Positions 24,076-37,900 are shown, counted from the stretch's first letter. The stretch is DNA of 64,000 nt from Aristolochia californica (GCA_029961685.1 JARWKL010000006.1:13460748-13524747), one strand, 5' to 3'. Program-made: numbers and translations. The notes: generated from the letters alone by a model not told the origin.

Positions 24076-27000
24076 GTTTATTAGGTCCGCTTTTTGTAAA
24101 ATAGGCAAAAAGTAGGTTGTTTGGCTCTGGTAAATATCCCACAACACATTAACTTGAGAATTTAATTTTTTCTTCTTGTTGAAATTTTTGTATCATTAGG
24201 TCTTTTTGATCTTCAACATGTTTCAGCCATGCATATCCAAATTTAAAACATCTTAGGATCAATTAGAAATCTCTTTCTTATAAAATTTCACATAACTATT
24301 AGGGGTTGTACTAGTGTAATTTCCCCAATCATGGATAATAAAACTTTAGTGTTCATTTTTAGTGCGTGAAATAATTTTCTTCACATAAACATTTTGTAGT
24401 TTTCAATTTTTGGCATACATAAACTCTAAAATCTTCAATTTGTTGTGATCTTTTTGCCTCTTTTTTTTTTACTAGAAAAATGGGAGAGTGAAAACACAAG
24501 TTTAGATTTGAAAAAAAGTTGAACATCCAAAATGAAAAATGCACAAATTCAGAGGTAGATAATTCTAAAAAGTTTCTGTGATTTTTAAGGATTGTAAACT
24601 CTTTAATTTTTTTATATATTATGGTTTGCAATCGGCATTTATACATTAGTGCTGACTCCCAAAGCATACGTCATTTCCAAAAAAAAATTATAGCCATTAC
24701 ACATCATTAATCGATCAAAACATTTACGATGATCTATGATTGTTAGGTCGGCTATTTGTAAAATAGGCAAAAAGTGGGTTGTTTGGCTCTAGTAAATATC
24801 CCACCGCACATTAACTTGAGAATTTAAATTTTTCTACTCCTTGAAATTTTAGGATCATAATGTCGTTTGCATCTTCAACATGTTTCAACCATGTATATCC
24901 ACATTTAAAACATGTTAGGATAAATTATAAATCTCTATGTTATAAAATTCCACCAAGCTATTAGGGGTTGTTCTAGTGGAATTTCCCCAAACATGGATAA
25001 CAAAACTTTGGTGTTCATTTTTAGTGCATGAAATAATTCTTTTCACTTAGATTTTTTATAGTTTTCAATTTTTTGTATATATAAACTCTAAAATGGGAGA
25101 TTGAAAACACAAGTTTTGATTTGAAAAAAAACAATACATCCATAATGGAAATGCACGAATGTTGTGAGAGATAATTCCAAAAAGTATCTGTGATGTTTAA
25201 GGATTGTAAACTCTTTTAGTTTGTTATATATTAGGTTTTGCAATCATCAGAAAAGGGGAGACGAGGCAGTTTTAATTGAGTGTTGACTCCCAAACCATAA
25301 GTCATTTCTAACAAAAATTATAGCTGTTACACATCATTAATCGATCAAAACATTTACAATGATCTATGATTGTTATGTCCACTTTTTGTAAAATAGGCAA
25401 AAAGTGGGTAGTTTGGCTCTGGTAAATATCCCATTGAACATTTACTTGACAATTTAATTTTTTCTACTCTTTGAAATTTTTGAATCTTTTGGTCACTTGC
25501 ATCTTCTACTTGTTTCAGGCATACATATCCACCACATTTAAAACATGTTAGGATCAATTAGAAATCTCATTCTTATCAAATTCAACCAAGCTATTAGGGG
25601 TTGAACTAGTGGAATTTCCCCAAACATGGATAACAAAATTTTGGTGTTCATTGTTAGTGCGAGAAATAATTTTCTTCACTTAGTTTTCAATTTTTAGCGA
25701 ACATAAACTCAAAAAATTTCATTTTTTGTGATCTATTTGCCTTATTTTTTTGTTTACGAGAAAAATTAGATAGTGAAACTCAAGTTTGGATTAAAAAAAA
25801 AATGAACATCCAAAATGGAAATTCACAAATGCTGAGAGAGTTAATTCTAAAAAGTATTTGTGATTTTTCTGGATTGTAAACACTTTTAGCTTTTTATATA
25901 TTAGGTTTTGCAATCATCTAAAAAGGGGGGACGAGGCATTTTTAAATGAGTGTTGTCTCCCAAACCATAAGTCATTTCTAACAAAAAATATAGTCATTAC
26001 ACAACATTAATAGATCAAAACATTTACGAAGATCTATGATTATCAGGTCCACTTTTTGTAAAATAGGCAAAAAGAGGGTTGTTTGGCTCTGGTAAATATC
26101 CCACCCCATGTTAACTTGAGAATTTAATTTTTTCTACACCTTGAAATTTTTGGATCATTAGGTCATTTGAATCTTCCACATATTTTAGGCATGCATTTCC
26201 ACATTTAAAACATGTGAGGATCAATTAGAAATCTCTTTCTGATAAAATTCCACCAAGCTATTAGGGGTTGTTCTAGTGGAATTTCCCAAACATGGATAAC
26301 AAAATCAAGTGTTCATTTGTAGTGCGTGAAATAATTTTCTTCACTTACATTTACTATAATTTTCAATTTTTTGTATGCATAAACTCTAAAATTTTAATTT
26401 TGTTTTGATGAAAACTCAAGTTTGGATTTTAAAAAAAATTGAACATTCAAAAGGGAAATGCACAAATGTTGATTGAGATATTTCCAAAAGGTGACTATGA
26501 TTTTTAAGGATTGTAAACTCTTTTATTTTTTATATATTAGGTTTTACAATCATCAGAAAATGGGGGACGAGGCATTTTTAACTGAGTGTTGACTCCCAAA
26601 CCATAAGTCGTTTCTAACAAAAATAATACCCATTACACATCATTAATCGTTCAAAACATTTACGATGATCTATGATTGTTAGGTCTGTTGTTTGGCTTTG
26701 GTAAATATCCCACAGCACGTTAACTTGAGAATTTAATTTTTTCTACTCCTTGAAAATTTTGGATCAGTAGGTCATCTGCATCTTCAACATGTTTCAGGCA
26801 TGCATATCCAAATTTAAAACATGTTAGGATCAATTAGAAATTTCTTTCTAATAAAATTCCACCATGCTATTAGGGGTTGTATTAGTGGAATTTCTCCAAT
26901 CATGGATAACAAAACTTTGGTGTTCACTTTTAATGCATGAAATAATTTTCTTCAAAAATTTTTTTTGCATACATAAACTCTAAAATTTTCATTTTGTTTT

Positions 27001-27872
27001 AATCTTTTTGTCTTTTCTTTTTGTTTACGAGAGAAATGGGAGAGTGAAAACTCGAGTTTAGATTTGCAAAAAAAATTGAACGTCCAAAATGGAAATGGAC
27101 AATGCAGAGTGAGATAATTCAAAAAATTATATGCGATTTTTAAGGATTGTAAACTCTTTTAGTTTTTTATATATTAGATTTTAAAATCATCGGAAAAGGG
27201 GGAGCGAGGCATTTTTAACAGAGTGTTCACTCCCAAATCATAAGTCAATTCTTAAAAACATTATTGCCATTACACATCATTAATGGATCAAAACATTTAC
27301 GATGATCAATGATTGTTAGATCCGCTTTTTGTAAAAAAGGCTAAAAGTGGGTTGTTTGGCTCTGGTAAATATCCCACCGCATGTTAACTTGAAAATTTAA
27401 TTTTTTCTGCTTCTTGAAATCTTTTGATCATTAGGTCATTTGCGTCTTCAACATATTTCAGGCATGCATATCCAAATTTAAAATTTGTTTGGATGAATTA
27501 GTAATCTCTTTAATATAAAATTCAACCAAGCTATTAGGGGTTGTACTAGTGGAATTTCCCCAAACATGGATAACAAGACTTTGGTTTTCATTTTTAGTGC
27601 AAGAAATAATTTACTTCACTTAGTTTTCAATTTTTAACAAAGATAAACTCAAAAATTTTCATTTTGTTGTGATTTATTTGCCATATCTTTTTTGTTTACG
27701 AGAAAAATGGGAGAGTGAAAACTCAAGTTTGGATTTGAAAAAACATTGAACATCAAAAATGGCAATGCACAAATGCTGAGAGAGATAATTCCAAAAAGTA
27801 TCTATGATTTTTAAGGATTGTAATCTCGTTTAGTTTTTTATATATTAGGTTTTGCAATCATCAGAAAAAGGA

Positions 27873-27892
27873 GGGGGGGGGGGGGGGGGGGG
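27873..27892 (+). repeat. G-tract expansion, 20 G
   Basis: Run of 20 G after 'agaaaaagga' at the standard position. Confidence 0.9.
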
Positions 27893-29718
27893 TGGATGCA
27901 TTTTTAAATGAGTGTTAACTCCCAAACCCTAAGTCATTTCTAACAAAAATTATAGTCGTTACACATCATTAATCGATCAAAATATCTACGATGGTCTATC
28001 ATTGTTAGGTCCTCCTTTTGTAAAATAAGCAAAAAGTGGGTTGTTTGGCTCTGGTAAATATTCCACCGCACGTTAACTTGAGAATTAAATTTTTTCTACT
28101 CCTTGAAATTTTTGGATCATTAGGTCATATTCATCGTCAACATGTTTTAGGCAAGCATATCCACACATAAAACTTGTTAGGATCAATTAGAAATCTCTTT
28201 CTTGTAAAATTCCACCAAGCTATTCGGGGTTGTACTAGTGGAATTTACCAAACATGGATAACAAAACTTTGGAGTTCATTTTTAGTGCGTGAAATAATTT
28301 TCTTCACTTACATTTCTTATATTTTTCAATTTTTTACATACATAAACCCTAAAATTTTCATTTTGTTGTGATCTATTTGCCTTATATTTTTGTTTACGAG
28401 AAAAATGGGAGACTAAAAACTGAAATTCAGATTTGAAAAAAAATTGAACATTCAAAATAGAAATGCACAAATGCTGAGAGAGATAATTCCAAAAAGTATA
28501 TGTGATTTTTAAGGATTGTAAACTATTCTTGTTTTTTATATATTGGGATTTGCAATTATCGAAAGAGGGTTGTTTGTCTCTGGTAAATATCCCACCACAC
28601 ATTAACTTGATAATTTAATTTTTTCTACTCATCGAAATTTTTGTATCATTAGGTTTTTTGCATCTTCAACATGTTTCTGGCATGCATATCCAAATTTAAA
28701 ACATGTTAGGATCAATTAGAAATCTCTTTCTTTTAATATTCCACCTAGCTATTAGGGGTTGTACTAGTGGAATTTCCCCAATCATGGATTACAAAACTTT
28801 GATATTCATTTTTAGTGTGTGAAATAATTTTCTTCACATAAATTTATTATTTTTTTCAATATTTATCATACATAAACTTTAAAATTTTCATTTTGTTGTG
28901 ATCTATTTGCCTTTTCTTTTTGTTGACAAGAAAAGTGGGAGAGTGAAAACTCAAGTTTGGGTTTGAAAAAAAATTGAACATCCAAAATGGAAATGCACAA
29001 ATGTAGAGAGAGAAAATTCCAAATAGTATATGTGATTTTTAAGGATTATAAAATCTTTTATTTTTTTATATATTAGGTTTAGCAATCGTCGAAAAAGGGG
29101 GGACCGAGGCATTTTTACCTAAGTGTTGACTCCCAAACCATAAGTAATTTCCAAAAAATTGATAGCCGTTACATATCATGAATTGATCAAAACATTTACG
29201 ATGATCTATGATTGATAAGTCCGCTTTTTGTAAAATAGGCAAAAAGTGGGTTGTTTGCTTCTGGTAAATTTCCCATCACACGTTAACTTGAGAATTTAAT
29301 TTTTTCTACTCCTTGAAATTTTTGGATCATTAGGTCATTTGCATCTTCAACATGTTTCAGGCATGCATATGCACATTAAAACATGTTATGATCAATTAGT
29401 AATCTCTTTCTTTTAAAATTCCACCAAGCTATTAGGGGATAACAAAACTTTGGTGTTCATTTTTAGTGCATGAAATAATTTTCTTCACTTAGTTTTCAAT
29501 TTTTTACATAAACACAAAATTTTCATTTTTTTGTGATCTATTTGCCTTATCTCTTTGTTAACGAGAAAAATAGGAGAAGGAAAACTCAAGTTGGGATTTG
29601 ATAAAAAAATTGAACACCCAGAATAAAATGCAGATTATTCCAAATTGTATCTGCGATTTTTAAGGTTTGTAAACTCTTTTAGTTTTTTAAATATTTGGTT
29701 TTATAATCATTGGAAAAT

Positions 29719-29738
29719 GGGGGTGGGGTGGGGGTGGG
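29719..29738 (+). repeat. G-rich interrupted tract
   Basis: Four G-runs of 3-5 separated by single T, a layout compatible with an intramolecular G-quadruplex. Confidence 0.85.
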
Positions 29739-30405
29739 CTGTGTGCAAGGCATTTGTACTGAGTGTTGACTCCCAAACCATAAGTCATTTCTAACAACAA
29801 TTATAGTCGTTACACACAATTTATCGATCAAAAAATTTACGATGATCTATGATTGTTAGGTCCACTTTTTGTAAAATAGGCAAAAAGCGGGTGTTTTGGC
29901 TCTGGTAAATATCGCACTGCACATTCACTTGAGAATTTAATTTTTTCTACTTCTAGAAATTTTTGGATCATTAGGTCATTTGCATCTTCAACATGATTCA
30001 GGCATGCATATCCAAATTTAAAACTTGATAGGATCAATTAGAAATCTCTTTCTTATAAAATTCAACCAAGCTATTAGGGGTTGTACTAGTGGAATTTCCC
30101 CAAACATGGATAACAAGACTTTGTTGTCGATTTTTAGTGCATGAAATAATTTTCTTCACTTAGTTTTCAATTTTTTACCTACATAAACTCAAAAAATTTA
30201 TTTTTTTTGTGATCTATTTGCCTTATCTTTTTATTTACGAGAAAAAGGGAGAGTGAAAACACAAGTTTGGATTTGAAAAAAAATTGAACATCCAAAATGG
30301 AAATGCACAAATGCTGAGAGAGATAATTCCAAAAGTATATGTGATTTTTAAGGATTGTAAACTCTTTTAGTTTTTATATATTAGGTTTTCCAATCATTTG
30401 AAAAT

Positions 30406-30410
<5 letters not shown>

Positions 30411-30436
<26 letters not shown>
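30411..30436 (+). repeat. G-tract expansion, 26 G
   Basis: Run of 26 G after 'aaaatacgga' at the standard position. Confidence 0.9.
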
Positions 30437-31257
30437 TGGTGTTTTTAATGAGTGTTGACTACCAAAACATAAGTCATTTCTAACAAAAAATTATTGGCAT
30501 TACACATCATTTATCGATCAAAACATTTGCCATGATCTATGATTTTTATATCCACTTTTTGTAAATAGGAAAAAGTGGGTTGTTTGGCTCTCGTAAATAT
30601 CCATCGCACATTAACTTTAGAATTTAATTTTTTCTACACCTTGAAAGTTTTGTGTCATTAGGTCATTTGCATCTTTTACATGTTTCAGGCATCCATATCA
30701 TCATTTAAAATATGTTAGGATGAATTAGAAATTTCTTTCTTATAAAATTCCACCAAGCTATTAGGGGTTGTACTAGTGGAATTTCCCAAACATGGATAAC
30801 AAAACTTTGGTGTTCATTTTAAGTGCGTGAAATAATTTTCTTCACTAAGTTTTCAATTTTTAGCATACATAAACTCTAAAATTTTAATTTTGTTCTGATC
30901 TATTTGCCTTATCTTTTTATTTACGAGAAAAATAGGAGAGTGAAAAATCAAGTTTGGATTTGAAAAAAATTGAACATCCAAAATGAAAATGCACAAATGT
31001 TGAGTGAGATAATTCGAAAAAGTATCTGTGATTTTTAAGGATTGTAAAATCTTTTATTTTTTTATATATTAGGTTTTGCAATTATCGGAAGAGGGGGGGC
31101 GAGGCATTTTTAACTGAGTGTTGACTCCAAAACCATTAGTCATTTCCAAAAAAATTATAGCCGTTACACATTATTAATCGATCAAAACATTTACGATGAT
31201 CTATGATTATTAGGACAGCTTTTTGTAAAATAGGCAAAAAGTGGGTTGCTTGGCTCT

Positions 31258-31525
31258 TGTAAATATCCCACCGCACGTTAACTTGAGAATTTAATTTTTT
31301 GTACTTCCAGAAATTTTTGGATCATTAGGTCATTTGCATTATCAATATGATTCAGGCAGGCATATCATAATTTAAAACTTGTTATGGTTTAGGTTAAATT
31401 TCCCACCGCACGTTAACTTGAGAATTTAATTTTTTCTACTTCTAGAAATTTTTGGATCATTTGGTCATTTGCATCTTCAACATGATTCAGGCATGCATAT
31501 CCAAATTTAAAACTTGTTAGGATCA
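31258..31525 (+). repeat. sub-monomer duplication, about 134 bp, two copies
   Basis: The segment from the 'gtaaatatcccaccgcacg' block through the inverted-repeat block to 'aaaacttgtta' occurs twice, starting at 31258 and 31392. The junction reads 'gttatggtttaggttaaat', a degenerate version of the telomere-like junctions near 32.89 and 33.02 kb. Confidence 0.85.
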
Positions 31526-31898
31526 ATAGAAATCTCTTTCTTATAAAATTCTACAAAGGTATTTGGAGTTATACTAGTGGAATTTCCCCAAACATGGATA
31601 ACAAAACTTTATTGTTGATTTTTAGTGCGTGAAATAATTTTCTTCACTTAGATTTCAATTATTTACCTACATAAACTCAAAAGATTTAAAATTGGTGTGA
31701 TCTATTTGCCTTATCTTTTTTTTACGAGAAAAATAGAAGAGTGAAAACTCAAGTTTGGATTTGAAACAAAATTGAACATCCAAAATGGAAATGCACAAAT
31801 GCTAAGAGAGATAATTCCAAAAAGTAAATGTGATTTTTAAGGATTGTAAATTCTTCTAGTTTTTTATATATGAGGTTTTGCAATCATATGAAAATTGA

Positions 31899-31912
31899 GG
31901 GGGGGGGGGGGG
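31899..31912 (+). repeat. G-tract expansion, 14 G
   Basis: Run of 14 G followed by 'tgttcgcgggcg', an unusual GC-rich tail not seen in other monomers. Confidence 0.9.
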
Positions 31913-32756
31913 TGTTCGCGGGCGAAGTGGGGAGGAATTTTTAAATGAGTGTTGATTCCAAAAACATAAGTCATTTCTAACAAAAATTATTGGCATTACA
32001 CATCATTAATCGATCAAAACATTTACCATGATCTATGATTTTTAGGTCCGCTTTTTTTATGATAGGCAAAAGTGGATTGTTTGGCTCTGGTAAATCCCTC
32101 CGCACGTTAACTTGAGAATTTAATTTTTTCTACACCTTGAAATTTTTGTATCATTAGGTCATTTGCATCTTTAACATATTTTAGGCATGCATATCATAAT
32201 TTAAAACATGTTAGGACCAATTGGAAATCTCTTTCTTTTAATATTCCACCAAACTATTAGGGGTTGTACAAGTGGAATTTCCCAAACATGGATAACAAAA
32301 CTTTGGTGTTCTTTTTAAGTGCATGAAATAATTTTCTTCACTTAGTTTTCCATTTTTAACATACATACACTCTAAAATTTTAATTTTTTTGTCATCTATT
32401 TGCCGTATCTTTTTGTTTACGATAATAATGGGAGAGTGAAAACTCAAATTTGGATTTGAAAAAAAATTGAAAATCCAAAATGGAAATGCACAACTGTTGA
32501 GTGAAACAATTCGAAAAAGTATCTGTGATTTTTAAGGATTGTAAACACTTTTAGTTTTTTATATATTAGGTTTTGTAATCATCAGAAGAGGGAGGGGCGA
32601 TGTATTTTTAACTGAGTGTTGACTCCCACACCATAAGTCATTTCTAACAAAAATTATAGCCATTACACATCATTAATCGATCAAAACAGTTACGGTGACC
32701 GATGATTGTTACGTCTGAGTTTTTTAAAATAGGCAAAAAGTGGGTTGTTTGGCTCT

Positions 32757-33160
32757 GGTAAATATCCCACCGCACATTAACTTGAGAATTTTATTTTTTC
32801 TATTTCTAGAAATTTTTGGATCATTAGGTCATTTGCATCTTCAACATCATTCAGGCATTCATATCATAATTTAAAACTTGTTAGGGTTTTTAGGGTAAAT
32901 ATCCCACCGGACGTTAACTTGAGAATTTAAGTTTTTCTACTTCTAGAAATTTTTGGATCATTGGGTCATTTGCATCTTCAACATGATTCAATTATGAATA
33001 TCATAATTTAAAAATTTTTAGGGTTTAGGGTAAATATCCCACCGCACGTTTACTTGAGCATTTAATTTTTTCTACTTCTAGAAATTTTTGGATCATTAGA
33101 TCACTTCTATCTTCAACATAATTCATGCATGCATATCCAAATTTTAAACTTGTTAGGATC
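32757..33160 (+). repeat. sub-monomer triplication, about 135-bp unit
   Basis: Three consecutive copies of the same segment start at 32757, 32894 and 33029 (spacings 137 and 135). Each contains 'ggtaaatatcccacc', 'cttctagaaatttttggatc' and the inverted-repeat block. The first two joints read 'ttagggtttttagggtaaat' and 'tttttagggtttagggtaaa'. Confidence 0.9.
33017..33030 (+). repeat. two perfect plant-type telomeric heptamers
   Basis: TTTAGGG at 33017-33023 and again at 33024-33030, at the joint between sub-repeat copies two and three. Another TTTAGGG lies at 32889-32895 at the previous joint. This is too short to be a telomere; it is an interstitial telomere-like motif, possibly created by joining 'gttagg' to 'ggtaaat'. 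Confidence 0.85.
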
Positions 33161-33535
33161 AATTAGAAATCACTTTTTTATAAAATTCAACAAAGCTATT
33201 AGGGGTTGTACTAGTGGAATTTCCCCAAACATGGATAACAAAACTTTGTTGTTAATTTTTAGTGCGTGAAATAATTTTCGTCACCTAGTTTTCAAGTTTA
33301 TACCTAAATAAACTAAAAAAATTTAATTTTGTTGTGATCTATTTGCCTTATCTTTTTGTTTACGAGAAAAAAGGGAGAGTGAAAACTCAAGTTTGGATTT
33401 GAAAAAAAATTGAACATCCAAAATGGAAATGCACAAATGCTGAGAGAGATAATTCCAAAAAGTATATGTGATTTTTAAGGATTGTAAACTCTTTTAGTTT
33501 TTTATATATTAGGTTTTGCAATCATCCGAAAATAA

Positions 33536-33548
33536 GGGGGGGGGGGGG
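33536..33548 (+). repeat. G-tract, 13 G
   Basis: Run of 13 G after 'gaaaataa' at the standard position. Confidence 0.9.
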
Positions 33549-36500
33549 AGGCATTTTTACCTGAGTGTTGACTACCAAACCATAAGTCATTTCTAACAAA
33601 AATTATAGTCGTTACACAACATTAATCGATCAAAATATTTATGATGATCTATGATTGTTAGGTCCGCTTTTTGTAAAATTGGCATAAAGTGGGTTGTTTG
33701 GCTCTGGTAAAATGTCCCACCTCACGTTAACTGGATAATTTAATTTTTTCTACTTCTAGAAATTTTTGGATCTTTAGGTCATTTTCATCTTCAACATGAT
33801 TCAGGCATGCATATGTTAGTTTAAAACTTGTTAGGATCAATTAGAAATCTCTTTCTTATAAAATTCAACCAAGCTATTATGGGTTGTACTAGTGGAATTT
33901 CTGGAACATAGATAACAAAACTTTGGTGTTGATTTTTAGTGCTTGAAATTTTCTTCACTTAGTTTTCAATTTTTTACATACATAAACTCAAAAAATTTAA
34001 TTTTTTTGTGATCTTTTTGCCATATCTTTTTGTTTACTAGAAAAATGGGTGGGTGAAAACTAAAGTTTTGATTTGAAAAAAAAAAAATTGAACATCCAAA
34101 ACGAAAATGCACAAATTCTGTGAGAGATAATTCCAAAAAGTATATGTGATTTTTAAGGATTGTAAACTCTTTTAGTTTTTTATATATAAGGTTTTGCAAT
34201 CATATGAAAATGGGAGGGGGGGGGAGCATTTTTAAATGAGTGTTGACTCCCAAACCATAAGTCATTTCTAAAAAACATTATTGGCGTTACACATCATTAA
34301 TCGATCAAAACATTTACCAAGATCTATGATTTTTAGGTCCGCTTTTTTTAAAATTGGCAATAGTGGGTTGTTTGGCTCTGGTAAATATCCCACCGCAAGT
34401 TAACTTGAGAATTTAATTTTTTCAAAACCTAGAAATTTTTTGTATCATTAGGTCATTTGCAACTTTAACATGTTTCAGGCATGCATATCATCATTTAAAA
34501 CATGTTAAGATCAATTAGAAATCTCATTCTTATCAAATTCCCCAAGGCTATTAGGGGTTGTAATAGTGGAATTTCTGGAACATGGATAACAAAACTTTGG
34601 TGTCCATTTTAAGTGCGTGAAATAATTTTCTGCACTTAGTTTTCAATTTTTATCATACATAAACTCTAAAATTTTAATTTTGTTGTGATCTATTTGCCTT
34701 ATCTTTTTGTTTACGAGAAAAATGGGAGACTGAAAAATCAAGTTTAGATTTGAAAAAAAATTGAACATCCAAAATGGAAATGAACAAATGCTAAGAGAGA
34801 TAATTCGAAAAAGTATCTATGATTTTTAAGGATTGTAAACTCTTTTAGTTTATTATATATTAGGTTTTGCAATCTTCGGATGAGGGGGGCGATGCATTTT
34901 ACCTGAGTGTCGACTCCCAAACCATAAGTCATTTCTAAAAAAAATTATAGTTGTTGCACATCATTAATCAATCAAAATATTTATGATGATCTATGATTGT
35001 TAGGTCTGATTTTTGTAAAATTGGAAAAAAATGGGTTGTTTGGCTCTCGTAAATATCCCACCGCACATTAAATTGAGAATTTAATTTTTTCTACTCCTTG
35101 AAATTTTTGAGTCATTAGATCATTTGCTTGTTCAACATTTTTAAGGCATGCATATCCAAATTTAAAACATGTTAGGATCAATTAGAAATCTCTTTCTTAT
35201 AAAATTCCACCAAGCTATTAGGGGTTGTACTAGTGGAATTTTCCGAATCATGGATAATAAAACTTTGGTGTTCATTTTTAGTGCGTGAAATAATTTTCTT
35301 CACATAAATTTATTGCATGCATAAACTCTAAAATTTTCATTTTTTGTGATCTATTTGCCTTTTCTTTTTGTTTACGAGAAAAATAGTAGAGTGAAAACTC
35401 ATGTTTGGATTTGAAAAAAAATTTAACATCCAAAATGGAAATGGACAATGCTGATAGAGATAATTCCAAAAATTATTTGTGATTTTTAAGGATTGTAAAC
35501 TCTTTTAGTTTTTTATATATTAGATTTTTCAATGATCAGAAAAGAGGGAGAGAGGCATTTTTAACTAAGTGTTGACTCCCAAATCATAAGTCATTTCTTA
35601 AAAAAATTATAGCCGTTACACATCATTAACTGATCAAAACATTTACGATCATCAAAGAATGTTAGGTCCACTTTTTGTAAAATAGGCTCAAAGTGGGTTG
35701 TTTGGCTTTGGTAAATATCCCACCGCACGTTAACTTGAGAATTTCATTTTTTCTACTTCTTGAAATTTTTGGATCATCAGGTCATTTGCATTTTCAACAT
35801 GTTTCAGGCATGCATATCCAAATTTGAAACATTTTAGGGTCGATTAGAAATCTTTCTTATAAAATTACACCAAGCTATTAGGGGTTGTACTATTGGAATT
35901 TCCCAAAACATGGATAACAAAACTTTAGTGTTCATTTTTAGTGCGTGAAATAATTTTCTTCACTTAGTTTTCAATTTTTTTCATTCATAAACTCAAAGAT
36001 TTTAATTTTGGTGCGATCTATTTGCCTTATCTTTTTGTCTATGAGAAAAATGGGAGAGTGAAAATTCAAGTTTGGATTTGAAAAAAAATTGAACATCCAA
36101 AATGGAAAAGCTCAAATTCTAAGAGAGATAATTCCAAAAAGTATTTGTGATTTTTAAGGATTATAAACTCTTTTAGTTTTTTATATATTAGGTTTTGGAA
36201 TCATCTGGAAAGGGGGGCGAGGCATTTTTAAATGAGTGATGACTCCCAAACCATAAGTCTATTCAAACAAAAATTATAGGCGTTACACATCATTAATCGA
36301 TCAAAATATGTACTATGATCTATGATTTTTAGGTCTGCTTTTTTGAAAATAGGCAAAAAGTGGGTTGTTTGGCTCTGGTAATTATCCCACCGCACGTTAA
36401 CTTGAGAATTTAATTTTTTCTACTCCTTCAAATTTTTGGATCATTAGGTCATTTACATCTTCAACATGTTTCAAGCATGCATATCCAAAATTAAAACATG

Positions 36501-37900
36501 TTAGTGTCAATTAGAGATTTCTTTCTTATAAAATTACACCAAGCTATTAGGGGTTGTACTAGTGGAATTTTCCCAAACATGGAGAACAAAAATTTGGGGT
36601 TCTTTTTTTGTGCATGAAATAATTATCTTCACTTAAATTTATTATATTTTTCATTCTTTTGCATACATAAACTCTAAAATTATCATTTTTTGTGATATAT
36701 TTGCCTTATCTATTTGTTTACGAGAAAAATGGGAGAGTGACAACGCAAGTTTGGATTTGAAAAAAAATTGAACATCCAAAATTGAAATGGAAAAATGCTG
36801 AGAGAGATAATTCCAAAAAGTATCAGTAATTTTTAAGGATTGTAAACTTTTTTAGTTTTTTATATATTAGGTTATGAATTCATCGGAAAAGGGGCAGTGA
36901 GGCATTTTTAACTTAGTGTTGACTCCCAAACCATAAGTCATTTCTAACAAAAATTATAGCCATTACACATCATTAATCGATCCAAACATTTATGATGATC
37001 TATGATTGTTAGGTCCGCTTTTTGTAAAATAAGCAAAAAGTGGGTCGTTTGGTTTTGCTAAATTTCCCACTGCACGTTAACTTGAGAATTTAATTTTTTA
37101 TACACCTTAAAATTTTTGGATCATTAGGTCATTTGCATCTTCAACAAGTTTCAGGCATCCTTATCCATATTCAAAACATGATAGGATATTAGAAATCTTT
37201 TTCTTATAAAAATCCACCATGCTATTAAGGGTTGTAGAAGTGGAATTTCCAAAACATGGATAACAAAACTTTCGTGTTCATTTTTAGTGCATGAAATAAT
37301 TTTATTCACTTACATTTATTAAAGTTTTCAATTTTTTGAAAATAAAAACTCTACAATTTTCCTTTTTTGTGATTTATTTGCTTTATTTTGTTTTTTTACG
37401 AGAAAATTGGGAGAGTGAAAACTCAAGTTTGGATTTGAAAAAAAATTGAACATCCAAAATGGAAATGCACAAATGCTGAGAGAGATAATTCTAAAAAGTA
37501 TCTATGATTTTTAAGGATTTTAAACTCTTCTAGTTTTTTATATATTAGGTTTTGAAATCATCGGAAAAGGGTGGGTGAAGTATTTTTAACTGAGTGTTGA
37601 TTCCCTAACCATAAGTCATTTCTAACAAAAATTATAGCCGTTACACATCATTAATTGATCAAAACATTTACGATGATCTATGATTGTTAGGTATGCTTTT
37701 TATAAAATAAGCAAAAAGTGGGTTGTTTGGCTCTGGTAAATATCCTACCGAACGTTAACTTGAGAATTTAATTTTTTCTAGTACTTGAAATTTTTGGATC
37801 ATTACGTCAATTGCATCTTCAACATGTTTCAGGCATGCATATCCACATTTAAAACATGTTTTGATCAATAAAAAATCTCTTTTTTATAAAATTCCACCAA

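Larger units (their letters stand above)
21241..25080 (+). repeat. dimeric higher-order repeat, about 1.39 kb
   Basis: Two monomer types alternate. Type A landmarks: 21520, 22912 and 24309 (offsets 1392 and 1397), with 'ctagtgtaatttccc', 'acagagctatt' (varied in the third copy) and 'gatcaatgtttatt'. Type B landmarks: 22201, 23593 and 24971 (offsets 1392 and 1378), with 'ttctagtggaatttcccc'-like sequence and 'aggatcataatgtc'. 'ccatacgtcatttcc' recurs near 21895, 23287 and 24664. This indicates repeated amplification of a two-monomer unit. Confidence 0.85.
25081..29840 (+). repeat. satellite block with several internal deletions
   Basis: Landmarks at 25604, 26271, 26880, 27544, 28233 and 28762, with a landmark-less monomer near 29438. 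Deletions: about 25090 ('aaactctaaaatgggag' joins two normally separate blocks); about 26408 ('ttttgatgaaaactc'); about 26685 ('gttaggtctgttgtttgg'); about 28562-28570 (G-tract block joined to 'gggttgtttg', shortening the spacing to 529); and about 29438, where 'attaggggataacaaaac' lacks the landmark itself. The 25.4-25.6 kb monomer shares 'ttctacttgtttcaggcata' with monomers near 6.0 and 8.1 kb. Confidence 0.85.
29841..34900 (+). repeat. satellite block with extra sub-monomer copies
   Basis: Landmarks at 30084, 30771, 31572, 32267, 33209, 33887 and 34561; two intervals are long (801 and 942) because a segment of about 135 bp is repeated. Recurrent variants 'cttctagaaatttttgg', 'ttattggc(a/g)ttacac' and 'taccatgatctatgattttt' link monomers near 30.5, 31.98 and 34.27 kb, suggesting an amplified multimer. 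G-tracts are long at 30411, 31899 and 33536. Confidence 0.8.

Noticed and set aside
33017..33030. True telomere or interstitial telomeric array
   Set aside because: Only two heptamers are present and satellite continues on both sides.
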